NCBI GenBank assembly: GCA_000149265.1
Contig: CH003412.1
Location: 2,711,697 to 2,775,696 of the forward strand
From: Ciona savignyi
Taxonomy: Eukaryota > Chordata > Ascidiacea > Phlebobranchia > Cionidae
Reading direction: 5' to 3'
Length of the DNA: 64,000 nucleotides
How positions within the stretch are numbered: the stretch's first letter is position 1; every line of letters begins with the position of its first letter. Shown here piece after piece: positions 9,990 to 22,200 of the stretch. The translations under genes and the position numbers were made by a program. The notes under the pieces were generated by a model. The model searched no databases and was not told where the DNA came from. It was given only the letters and a program-made list of their open reading frames with translations.

Positions 9990-12900
9990 CTACATATTGC
10001 TCGAACAAATAGACGCAGAGTTTAAATGAAAGTGAAGAAAAGAGAGTATTTTGTTCCAACTGTGCTCCTGTGCTCTACTATGTTGTAAAGTCGATCCTCC
10101 GAAGTCGGTAATAGTATTTATAAGCGCGAAATTGGCGACCCGACAAAATGCAGAATAAGGTGGGTCGAGAAGATGTCCTGCCCCTGGGTATCGCATGATT
10201 TTATAGCTTGGATGACCTGCGGACTTCAGTAACCTTTCTGCGAGATTTGCAAAGTATTCCGAAGGAATATTGTTGTCATCTAAGGAAGTCAGTACTAAAT
10301 AGGAAACGTGAATACGTTTGTGGAAATTGAACAACGAGCGTCCAAATTCTGGATCATTATCATCCTTGGGCAAATCAGGTAAAGATCTCATTATGTAACC
10401 TCCCGCACTACTATACAGTGATGCATCATTGAAAATGTATGGTTTAAATGAAACACACGGCCACACCTTTTCACGGTGGTAATGGTCATTGTGTAATGCA
10501 AAGGGAGCACCATTAGAAGAAACTACGCACCGGATACCGGACAAACAATCGGCCATAGAGTAGGCTATCTGAGCGCCTTTGCAACTACCTACAACACCTA
10601 TTCCATTTGGAGCATTTACATCTTCATGGCTTAACATAAAATTCACAGCCCTTTCGAAATAAGCCATGTCCAGAGCAAAGAGATTCTCTTGTAAGCCTTC
10701 AATGCCAAAGAATGCTAGTGCGAATGCAGCAATCCCATTTGATGCAAAGAGAGCTGCTTTAAATTCCAATGTTCCAGCCACCCCTCCAACCATGGTTATA
10801 ACACCTGGGAACATGTAAATATAAATTTTAAAACGAACAATTACAAAATTAGTAATTGCATGCCGGACGGTTAGCTCAATCAGTAACATTGGTGGTCCGC
10901 AGGTGGCCGAAAGGTTGAACTTTCAAAACCACTTGCTGACTAGACATTGGTGTCGCGAATCTAGTCACTTCCCAGACATGGCCAGATTAATGGAACTAAA
11001 GGAGATTACAATAAAGCACATAGGCCTACCACAATAGATGCGGTAATATGACAATTTCAAAGTGATAACTCTTCAATGTTTTTACATTTACAGGAATAAT
11101 ATATGAATATCCTTTCTTTTCCTATCTTTTTTAAATTGCAGAATTGTCAGTGGGGTAAATATGACATTCAATGCATACACTACACTGTGATCGACAACTA
11201 GTACCTGGGAAGGGGCCTTTTCCTGAAGGTATAAAAAGCGTACCACGGAGACCATTCTGCTTAATTTGAATCCTTTTGACACCAGGTACCATGTATATAC
11301 GAGTGACTTGGAATTCAAGCACACTTGGTGATTTGGAATAACGCAAAGCTTCGAGATTGTGTATTCTACCAGGAAAAACATTGATCACCACTACAAGTTG
11401 TTTTGTCACATCAAAAAGAAGCATTCTGCCGCCACCTGAAGACTGCATGTATGAAATGTAACAAAACCTGACCGAATTTGGCATATGGCAGTAAATCGAG
11501 AAATGGGGATAAGCTAAAGTTGGCTGGCTTAAATCTGACTTGTAGTGGACGTCACAGAAAACTTGGATTTTTGTGTTGTATAAAAATAATTAAACTATCC
11601 ATACAACATACATATAACATACTGCAATAGCTTCAGCATCTCTATTGTTATCATGAGGTAGCCTTGCCTCCATTGCAGGGCCAAAAATCCGCGCGAGTAA
11701 CGGGAGTAATACTCCCGTGTTTACTCGCGTGACGCACGCCGTGCAAGTAAGAATTTACTCTTGCAAATAACAAACTAACTAACGTTTAACCGCGACCGTT
11801 TTTTATTTAGCTGGCGTAAAGGGAAATAAAAACAAATCCGCATCATTGCGAACGTTTTTATTATACACATGACGCCTACGAATACTGAAGTCTATAATAC
11901 TTATAGCAGCATCTTAAAAAACGGTCGCGGCAGACGATTTACTTGCGTTACCAGCGTGAAAGATTTACTCGCGTTACTTGCGTAAGCTTCCACATGCGAG
12001 TGAATTCTTACTCGACCGAAATTTGATGGATTTTTGCCCCTACATTGTCCGACACAGGAAAATACAGTATACCAGTATTTTATAACATTAAAACAACACC
12101 AAACCTTATTCTCCAGTGAAGGCCTCATGGCCCAAATAAAACCCATTGCTTCAACCCCATTGTAAAATCCCCCAATAGATTTATCTTGACTAAGATCCAC
12201 ACTGCCTGGGAAAAAATTAGAAATAATTTTGTTTATTTTCTAACTACTTTTCTCCTATTAGTGTAAAAAAATTATCAATTAATATAAACCTTACACTAGA
12301 ATAAACCCTAATTTTAATTTATATTAAAATAATTAATTTAACGATCGCAACGTTTTATACAAATATCTGTATTACATCCTAATTGTAAAGTGAGCCCTTT
12401 AGTAAAGCACAGTATCAATACAGTAATATAGTAAACTATATATATGATTGTTTATGGTATTTACACTAACAGATAAGCAAGAATTACACTCATGCACAAG
12501 GCACATCACTTGCAACTATACCAAACTGCATTACCATCATGATTTGTCATATAATGAGCCAGGCATTCATAGCAACTTTTCTGTACTTTGCATTTTGCGT
12601 GGATTGTCACTGTTGTATTGGGTGGTAGTCCTGATAATAAACATTTAAGTGAACTTTAAAATAAGTACAGCAAATACAAGATCGAAACCACCCTATCCTA
12701 TTTTTTATTAAGTAACAATATTTAACAAACCCCCACTAGTTCAAAAACCAGTTTTTTGCATCCAAATATAATACACTGAACATACTGTTTTCTTACAGAT
12801 TTGTAAACCCTACCAAAGAAGTATCTGATGCATTGAAGCATAGGACTATACTTGTTCTGGGTAAGATATCAACCATGACAGTTATGTTTCTTTTGGTAAG

Positions 12901-13146
12901 TCACTTAACAAGCATTCCTTCCATCGATTGCATTTAAATGAATCGAGCAAAAAACTGATATATTAAAAACTTAAAACAAGCTGCGAAACCTTAACAAGAC
13001 TGCTTTAGTAGCCCCTATCTCACTCTCCACTAATATTTAAGCTCCAACAAATTCATGCCAAAACCTGATAATTTGATCCTAATCGTTTTATCGACAAGGC
13101 TTGGTTCTTGGGAGATGTCATAACTGGGTGTCAACAGAATTCCCAT
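9990..13146 (-). CDS. BAAT/acyl-CoA thioesterase family protein with cysteine nucleophile
   Basis: Five coding exons (13146-13065, 12630-12535, 12205-12105, 11442-11205, 10804-9990), all in phase, give 443 residues. BAAT family enzymes act on acyl-CoA. Cys-type members move the acyl group to glycine or taurine, and Ser-type members (ACOTs) hydrolyse it. Residues 1-170 form the N-terminal beta-sandwich (SLVDKTIRIKLSGL, AHYMTNHDGSVDLSQD, GLRGTLFIPSGKGPFPG). The alpha/beta-hydrolase domain follows. The nucleophile motif is GSCKG with Cys247, and the rest of the triad fits Asp349 (SLDDNN) and His383 (GAGHLLDPPY). The C terminus ends SNM, which is not a classical peroxisomal SKL-type signal. TTTATT at 9832-9837 may be the polyadenylation signal on the minus strand. 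The family call is firm; the reaction is inferred. Confidence 0.9.
11676..12042. mobile_element. Non-autonomous inverted-repeat transposon (family A) in a BAAT intron
   Basis: Begins CAGGGCCAAAAATCC and ends GGATTTTTGCCCCTA, so the ends are near-perfect inverted repeats of about 15 bases. CATTG flanks both sides (11671-11675, 12043-12047). Internal ACTCGCG/CGCGAGT words make the whole element foldable. No coding capacity. A second, opposite-facing copy lies at 49336-49684. Confidence 0.85.
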
Positions 13147-14039
13147 CACGATGGATAGATGAATAGCACAGTAAAATAGCTTAGCATGAAAAGTACAAGT
13201 TAATGCGTTACAACTAGATTATACGAAAATTAAACTGAGTTAACTGCAACAATCCATACAAGTTTCGGCTGCCATTCTTGTGATGTTGGAACAAAACAGT
13301 CAAATTAAATATAATGCTAATTTAGTGGGAAACATTGCTGTATTTGTTATCGATATTATATTTCACGTTCTAGTTTTCGAAACTGGACAGTAACGCAATC
13401 GCCGATGCGAGAGAATCGCCATCAATGCGAATCGCCAACAGTTAGGTCAATATTTGCGTTTTTTTTTCAACATTCGAAAAAATGACCCATTTATTCAATA
13501 TTCTTTACATGATTACGCATACCCTATTTTTTTTATTACCAACAGTGATTAACAATCATTTGGTGTAAAACATTCCTAGCAACAGTGGAAAGAAGAAGAA
13601 TCCTGCTACACGAACATTCAAAAATTATACAAGTAAATATATTATGCGCACTGTAATACCCGCCCGAGTACGACCGAAAAGCGATCATGTAATGAACCAA
13701 TTAAAAGCACAAAATTAAAATTATTTTTTATTACATTAAGCATGCAATATCCAATTATAGCATATACGAAAATTCTGAGTCAATTGCGCAAAGAAAATTC
13801 ACACCTATAAATATATAAACGCGAAAGCTACACACTTTTGCGAGTTAGGGTGCCAAATATTGTATGACAACCGATATTTTGGAAATGGAATGGGGCATTT
13901 ACTTTAAATTGTAAAGGAAAATTAAGATGAATAAAATGTACCAGGATAAACGAACCCTGCATGCCAATCATTACTATGGAAAATCCCTTAAAATATAAAA
14001 AATCAGATGTAATATATTACACCATTACGACGTATATAT

Positions 14040-14061
14040 GCTGTTTTATATATAAAACAGC
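14040..14061. repeat. 22-bp perfect palindrome
   Basis: GCTGTTTTATA is followed at once by its exact reverse complement. It could form a small hairpin or bind a dimeric factor. No neighbouring feature explains it. Confidence 0.8.
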
Positions 14062-14795
14062 TAAACCTTTTAAAACTAACACAAATCGATACTAAATTTC
14101 AATGCAAACAAAAAATATGGATATTCAAATTTTTGCGGCCAATGGGAAAACGAAAAAAAATGTTTCAATCCAGTTGAAAGTTTTAGAAATGTTAGAATTT
14201 TGTTTTGATACAAAAACCGATTTAATAAAAAACGGTCTCGGTGACGAGCCCAACATGGGTTCAAATCGTAACAGGGTACAAATAATATGCAGTGGTATAT
14301 TTAGTTATATTCCTATAAAAACTGATCTCCCAATATGTAACTCGTATTTTTTGTGTTTGATATGGAAACAAAAAATGTTTTGAGTGAGTTAAACAATTCA
14401 GAGATGTTCGCAATTTCCCTTTTTATTGTTTTTTTGGTTTACCAACGTAAATACTTCTTTCGTAAACCTGAAATCAAGTTTGGATTGGTAACTCGGGTAC
14501 CCATTGACCTCTTCTTGCAAAAACAATGTTAAACACTTTGTATAAAATATAACAAGATTGATTATAGGTAAAACCAAGATACCCGATCTACATGCAGAAA
14601 CATATATCGTTAAAATGTGGTTTGAAAATAGTGGTGGTTATAACAAGGGTTATGGGCACAATATGAATGTTTATGTTTGGAAAAGAAACAAGGCACATTA
14701 TTTTTCTTTCTTTTAAAGTATAAAGTATTAGGCAATATTACAAATATTCGTGTTTCCGTCAGCCACAATGAGATAGAATCGAAACCATAGGATTT

Positions 14796-15060
14796 AGGAT
14801 AATCTTGTTTATTCCCGTGAACAGGAAAACGCAAGTAGTGTTATCACATAGATAATCGTCAGATTACCTCGCTCCCACTGTCGGGTTACCGGAACTATTG
14901 TGTTTGTTTAGACTGAGATGGTCCTTCAATTTTGATAGAACCCATTAAACCAGGCAAACTTTGCTTATTGCCTGCCCAAGACACATCTGACTATAGCTAG
15001 CAAACAGTTTCGAACCCACCAACCTGCGGCAGAATAACCACCCGCTAGGGTCAATGTGTC
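14796..15060 (-). repeat. Diverged tRNA-derived SINE
   Basis: Minus copy keeping TTTATTCCCGTGAACAGG, CACTGTCGGGTTACCGGA, the TAGAACCCATTAA segment and CACATCTGACTATAGCTAGC. Confidence 0.8.
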
Positions 15061-15438
15061 TTTGAATATAAATATGTATTCTATGGCATGTTATATACCG
15101 AAACAAATCACACATACTTTATTTTACTCTAAACTGTTTTAACACTATACCACATCACATAGGAAAAAAAACGTATCTTGGCAACGCCTGTATGCTTTAA
15201 TCTTTAATGAATCGTGTTTACAGCAATTTCGTCATTTATAGAACACTAAAATAAGAAGTAATTACAGTTGCCAATTTTATTAACTTTAAAATGTGATTTC
15301 CAATTTTTAGCTGGAAAATTAGGTACAATAATTTGGTCAAAAAAAGGATTTTTAAAAACAACTAAATATAAAACACAACACTAGCTTACACAGGCAGTCT
15401 ACAGAACAGTTAAATTACTTATTTTATTGAAGGATTAA

Positions 15439-15606
15439 TTAGGATAGGATAGGATATTCATGTTTATCCCCGTGAATGGGAAAAACATGGGGGTTAACAC
15501 ACAGGCAATCGTCAAATCACCTCGCGCCCACTGTCGAGTTACCGGAGCTATTGCAGTGTGTTGTATATGATAGACACGTTCCTTCAATTTGGTAGAACCC
15601 AATAAT
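15439..15606 (-). repeat. tRNA-derived SINE, 5'-truncated
   Basis: Well-preserved 3' half with tail TAGGATAGGATAGGATATTC, interrupted after TTTGGTAGAACCCAATAA. The open frame 15435-15617 is this SINE. Confidence 0.9.
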
Positions 15607-16285
15607 TGAAATAACATTTAATTTATTAAAAAGCTTTAATTTATTGAAATACCATTATATCGTTATTGCTGAAATATGGCAAATGTTGTAGGTTTTTCAT
15701 AAGGCTAAAAGAACAGCACGCACTAATATTAGTTTAGTATCTGTCAACAATTATAAGGCATTTAACTGCGATTTGAAGTTTTGTTGATTTTTTCTTTCCC
15801 TGTCATTTGTAATATCAATGTTCATAGTGACCGTTTTTTTTATTTGTCTGACATGTGTGGCATCAAAAAGAATGTATAAGTATTTATATATAGGTCCGCA
15901 ACAGAGGTAAGTTTATGAGCGAAGAATCCTGTGTAATTTACCAAATCTATAAGCTGGAATTGGTAATCTGTTATCTCTGCATCCTTATTTATCACTCCAT
16001 CAATTAGACGTGTGGCGCAGTGATCACTAATGATTATGATGACCTACTTCTTATCTTTTGTTACAAAGGTCGGCGCTGAGAGGGCGCAAAATTACCGGTG
16101 TTTAATTAACGTGCTCACGGCAAGGTACGAATGGCCGCTCACCACGACTCTAGATTACCCGATGCGAGACGAGTTTAAATATTAGCCAAGGTGCAGTCAA
16201 GTCACCAAACCGCTGAACAAACTTCTATAGTCAATTGTAAGCGTTGAGGATTACTATTAAAGTATATAGTGAAGGATAGACTGCG

Positions 16286-19200
16286 ATGTTAGGCGCGTTA
16301 AAAATTTGGGCCACTGGACCCAAATCGAAGTTTTCACCAAGAAGTCAACGGAAAAATGAACAACGGAACAGACGTGGTTCGCTGCCAGTACTATCACCTC
16401 GTGAACCGCAGGAAAGCGATGTCGACGACAAAGATTCTGTAAGTTAATATTTAAATGAACTGCAGGCTCTGTTTCATCTTAAAAATCCATATTAAAATAA
16501 AAATAAAATGTTTTCTAAATGTTTCAAAAATTGAAAACAGATTTGTTAAAATAAGATTGTTTGCAAATTCGCTGAGAAATAGTTCGTTCGAAGGGAATAT
16601 ATTACTTTTTTGTATTATTTATTTTTACTAAATAGAGGTTACTATACTTTGCGGATGTGGTTCCAATTAAGGAAATTTTCCTTGATCTAATAAATTTTAA
16701 ACCGTAAAAAGTGATACCAAGCCTCAGTTTTACTCCTGAAATAGAAAATATGTAATATCAAACCCTAGACACACACTATTACAGCGAGACAATCCGACTT
16801 ATAACAATGTGGATGTGGTATTCTGACTATTGTCATGTTATAACTACCATTGTTTTCCCAGGGGATAAATATTAACGTCATACCATATCCCAGTAGATTT
16901 AACTTATTTTATTTATTCCCAAGCTACATCATACAAGTAACAAAATAAAAGGTCAAACGTGATATCCATAAAAAGTAGATATTCAATACGAAGGTAAAAG
17001 CGGAACTATTCCTGATTCTGTGACGTCATACTGTTGTTGTTTCAGCACAACTTCGATTTGTCGGCACAAATGCAAACTTACTATTGCTGCCTAAGCTTTT
17101 TACGGAGTTTTACTGTCGATTCTTAAATGAGAAAAACACTGCATATGTTGTTTGTTCTAAATGTAGATTTTGTCTTAGAAATTCATTCGCACAATGCGCA
17201 AACCACATTTTACGTCAAGACAGAAGCGGTTTCTCTATAATACCATTCGACCAATCGATAAGCAACGGCACTTGAAGCTAGTGGTGCTGTCATAATCTAA
17301 GGGAATGTATTAGGCCAACTGTTCCACAACAAATACTTCCATTATGAAGTTTAAATTGGAGCTGTGCTGTACGGAGTTTAAAGAAACGGTAATTTATGTC
17401 AGATATAAAGTACTGGTTGCCAAAGACCTGTTATTTCCGTTCAAAATGTTCATACGTTTTGACGTCTAGATACTTCATTCCAAGTTAGTGAGTAGGTGTC
17501 GATATACAGTTGTGTGATATATTGAGAAATCGCGTGGATTTCTAGGCTAGAAGCATATAAAGTATTAGCGCAGTGTAGTATTGATTGGGGTATTAATATT
17601 ACAAATATTTCGCTGAAACAAATCGATAGCATTTGTTTAAACCGACATTTCACCTGCCAATTGGCAATATTGCTTTGGGTACAAATGAAACTAGCAGTGT
17701 GGAGATTAGCACGCAATTAGTCAAATGTTAATTATTTCACTCTTGTTGGGATGGTGTTTGTAAAACGTCATAATTTCAAGTACTTGTAGACTTAACTGTG
17801 CGAACTAGACACATGTTCTAAGGACAGACTGGTTAAACAGGGCATATTTGAAGTAGATAGTACAACATGGTTGTTCGGAATGCATGATAAGAAACAAGAA
17901 TACAGAACAAAATGCAGCTTGAGCTTGACCGATGGGTAAACTTTGTTCAAACAGTTTTCCCTTTTTTTAAGAAAGCATCAAACAAATTTTAATTTCCCTT
18001 TTTTGTTGTTGTCTATATTCTGGAGTTATTTACAACTCTGTAGTTTTGACTATTTGTTTTCGAGTTTGTGTCAATCCGCGTTCATTACTTGGCAAGCCTA
18101 TTATCACGCTTATTTGTTGGTGTTCACAACAGCTTTAAAACAAATAAGTTTAAATGCGATTGCACAAGCCAATTAACTGTCAACTTTCCGTGTGCAACCG
18201 TTTTAAATTTACTTTATTTACATTAGCAACCATGAATTGCAGTCACCAATTTGCTTTAAATAATTTGTATGTGTCGTATAATGGTAAATCTGCACTTTTA
18301 ACACAATTTAACGTATAATTTGGATCAAAATTTTAGATCAAAGATAGTTTAACATGCAAATATTTGGTTAAAATAACGACGATAACCCTAGACGTTGTCT
18401 TTATTATAAGTGATAAACAGCAGCATCAATTCAAATCCACCCCAATAGACATGCGCAAATCAGAGCAACAGGTTACCCGAGGCCGTGTCCAAATTCGCGC
18501 TAGCGAGCAGACTATGCAATCGTTTGTTTTATTTTAGTGAACGTAAGCGCTTATTGGGGCCACTGCGCACGCGAAGTACTAATGAGAATGTGTTTGTATC
18601 TTCGGTAAGCGTACGCTCCCTAGCCACCTTATAAGTAACAAATTGACGCGTTGCGAGCGAGTGTGTATGTATTCGGTCGTGCCAAATAACAACTCTAAAA
18701 TAAGAAAGTTGCTCTCATGCCGTTTCTTACATTAACCCAACGCCACAATTTAAACTACATCTAAATAAAACCCTTGCTTTTATTGTGAGTTTTCTGTGTA
18801 CCCAAGGCCAAGTTAAACCTTCACAGACGACGAAACTTAATCAATTTTTGTTTGCAGATGGTGAACTATGGGCACCTGCTTACTTGTCCGCTCTGCGACG
18901 AGCTGTTCACTCACCCAGTCCTTCTCCCATGCCAGCACAGCATGTGCTATGGGTGCGCACGAGCCCAGATACTCAGTGACGACACAACGACCCCTATGAT
19001 CGAAGAAATTCCGGATGAAGACAGCGCGATTGAACTGTCGATGGTCGCTTCGCCGTCTGCCACGTCGTCCTTTGCCTCCTCGCCGAGGCCCGGGTTGTCA
19101 CGGAAAAATTCGGATCCAGATTTTGGTAAATATAAGAGAATAACCGAACGCCGCTTTTTAAAAACACACTGTCGTAATAATGTAATTAGTATTCATTTCT

Positions 19201-22200
19201 TATATGTAAATCGTTTAAATTGTAATTTGACTCTTCATTATCTTGCAGTCGTGTCTAATAGTATACTTTGTCATTGCATGGTTAATGATTAAATTAGATG
19301 TTGCGCCAAAAGTTGCTTTGCTGTAAGGTTTTCGCCCTTTATTTTTTGCTCATTCTATAAGCCCTCCGTTCACTTAGTTGCGGTTTCGCTTGATAGTACA
19401 TATATATATATTGTAGATAAGGAAATCGGGAAACTTGTCCATCCATCATTACTGCACGTCACTTTGTACACACAGAGGCAGTTAGTCACTTCAAGATGCT
19501 ATAAAACTCCCATATATTATGTTTATAATGATCTTCTTGACAGATTTTTCCTCTACGTCCACACGTTCAAGGGGATCCCCCGAACTTGATAACGATCCAG
19601 TTCGTTGTATTCTAAACTCTCCCCAACCGAGTCAAGAACACGATGATCACCATAACAAACCATCACTTGTCCTTTCCACGAAAGACCTTCTACATTTTAA
19701 GGTTGGAAAATGCTCGTATTCTAGTCTTATCTCCTTTATATAAATGGTGGTTAACGCTGTTGTTGTTGTTAGGCGTCTAACCAGGACAGCAAGTCCTCAA
19801 CTCGAAGTCTTAAGTCACTACAATCCTCTCCCAAAAGTCATGAAAACAGTTCCGGCGAAAAGAAATCCCCGTTGAAGAAATTTTTCTCGCCTTCAAGCGG
19901 CAGACTCAATTTGATGACGTCATCTACGATTACGTCATCGTCGTCATCGTTACGAAGCGTGTCCAAACGGCCAAGTCTGCGACGCAGCAGCTCAACGTCC
20001 TCGATTGCGAGAGCGGCATCAGTTCGCCATCACATGCAACAACAAAACGTGAGTGATGGTCGACTTGTCAAAACCCAGTTGCACATCGACAGCACTTGAT
20101 GCAGACTTAACTTTGACTGGTTTAATTAGAATCGTATATTAACCTCACATGGACGCCATACCTATTGTACGATACTACTGCATTGTATATGTTAGTTTTT
20201 TTTAGTTTTTTGTCAAAACAATTTTTTTCTTTAAACAGATACAGTTTTTAAATAATTATTTAGATCCAGGAAAGAGACGACAAAACAGCAGTTCTTATAA
20301 ACACGCCAAATACAAAAAATAAATTGTTAAGTGTGTATACTTAGACAAAGCATTTAGCGTACGTTGCATAACCTGGTGAGTTGATTTCTAAATACATCCT
20401 TATAGCCCCTATAACTCACCTACAAGCACGGGATTTTTTAACAAATATTTACTCTGCTTGTTTCTCGCTTCTCACCCCGGATAAAGAGTACCGTATCACC
20501 ACTGATGTTGGTATTCTACTGGAAATAATAAAATACCACCTTTTACAGGCTTACGGAACTTTAAAGAAACGCAAAATCAAAAGTTTATATTGTCCGAGTT
20601 GTTCGGAGCAAGTGGAGCTTGGAAAACTTGGAATGTCCGGACTTTTCAGGTAGGACACTACGTGTGTCGACTTTACCGCATCTGGTGTTTTGTGGACCAC
20701 TATAAAGTACCGGTGACTAGAGAGCCATATATTTCATATGTGACTGACTTTCTGTGTTTTGTACTGTTGCAGAAACTTTGCGCTGGAGACGATAGTCGAA
20801 CGTTTTCGCTCAGCGGCGAAAGCAGCAGTCGCCATCAGATGCGGATACTGCAAGCCACCGGCTTCCGACGCTACAAAATCCTGTATCGATTGCAAGGTTC
20901 ACAGACAAATCTTTTTTTAAAGGGGGCATTGAAGTCCAGTAATTTTCATAAAAATCGTTCCAAACTAAATTGGGATCTGTTTCATGAGATAAGTTAGAAA
21001 AAGTTCTATTTGGTCCGGTCAAGTGGTATAGGTGATAGGTCATGGCCGAAAAGCTGGTTGGTACGTTAGTCACATTGACCGATTTCTGTGTGGTTGTTGC
21101 CCCCACCCAGGGCAGCCCTAGAGTTCAGTTACAACTGTGGTAATCGAATTAGGAATCCTCCAGCACGCTGAAACCATCGTGCTTTATTGTATTCACCCTG
21201 GTTACAATTTGGACTAAATGGAAGATTTATCCAAATGTCTTTGTGAAATTTACCATGAATACAACATGTGAAATGTTTTATTTAGCTAAGTTATTGCAAC
21301 GAATGCTTCAAACTGGTGCACATTTGGGGGACGAAAAAAGCGCAACACGAATATATCGGTCCAACCAACAACTTTTCGCGACCAAAGGTAAGTCGCAAGT
21401 CGAAGAATGTGATTCGCAAATCCTGTCCGACGACTGTTTATTTATGCTTAGTTGGTGCACCTTCTTTGTTTCTAAATTTATTATCCGAAATTGTTTTTAA
21501 GTGTCTCTCTTCGTACCCGACTAAGTTTGTTTATCTGTTGCAAATAGTACTGCAGGTGCGTCATTTAACCTTTAGACTGCGCTATGTAGGTTCTTCTGTG
21601 TCCCGAGCATAACAAGGAGGCTGTGAACATGTATTGCAACAAATGCAAGAAGTCGGTTTGCAGAATGTGTAAGCTTGGTAGTGGAGGTCACGCCAACCAC
21701 CCGATCCTTTCCGCCAAATCCGCTTACAAGTAAGATATGCTAACTGAAAAAAAATGTGTGCAACCCAGACTTGTGTCCATAGCTTAAACTTGCGCATACT
21801 TCAGTGCTTTGCTTCAAAGTAGTTGGGGAATAGTAGACATTGAACTCTTGTAGTGTCACCCCACTATTTAAACAAGTCCTGCGTTTCAAACATTTTGAAT
21901 ACACCTGTCATTACTAGGGAGGGGAAGGAACGTCTGTGCGAAGGCCTTGCGGTTTTGAAAAGCCGAAAAGCTTCGGTCCAAGCTAAAATCGATTCCCTGG
22001 GAGAAGCTTTCACTGCACTTGAGGTAATCCCAATCTAATAGCTTTTAAATGACAGAATCAATCAATACAATGTGGGTGGGGTGCAGCAGTCCGCCAGAAA
22101 TTTCATGTTTATTGATTTCAATGTCAGCATTTTAACCGATTTGCAACTAGCGGTGATGGTGTGGGAGAGCTTTTCCATCAAAGGAAGTTGACCGTGCATT

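Larger units (their letters stand above)
13147..16285. other. Intergenic spacer
   Basis: Lies between the start of the BAAT-like gene (minus) and the start of the TRIM gene (plus), so it should contain both promoters. It holds two SINE copies, a 22-bp palindrome, and a segment at about 14480-14530 related to 9708-9755 (both contain ATTGGTAACTCGGG followed by ACCCATT). No coding exon could be supported. Confidence 0.6.

Noticed and set aside
12799..12860. Plus-strand exon-like segment (acceptor, FVNPTKEVSDALKHRTILVLG-like frame, GTAAGA donor)
   Set aside because: It lies in an intron of the minus-strand BAAT gene, has no partner exons in phase nearby, and no recognisable domain.
14102..14383. 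Open frame of 93 codons with a GGGTTCAAATC word resembling a tRNA T-arm
   Set aside because: No cloverleaf can be drawn around the word and the frame has no domain or composition bias.
17084..17275. Frame with CSKCRFC in TRIM intron 1
   Set aside because: No splice sites or homology; zinc-like cysteines occur by chance in one short stretch.
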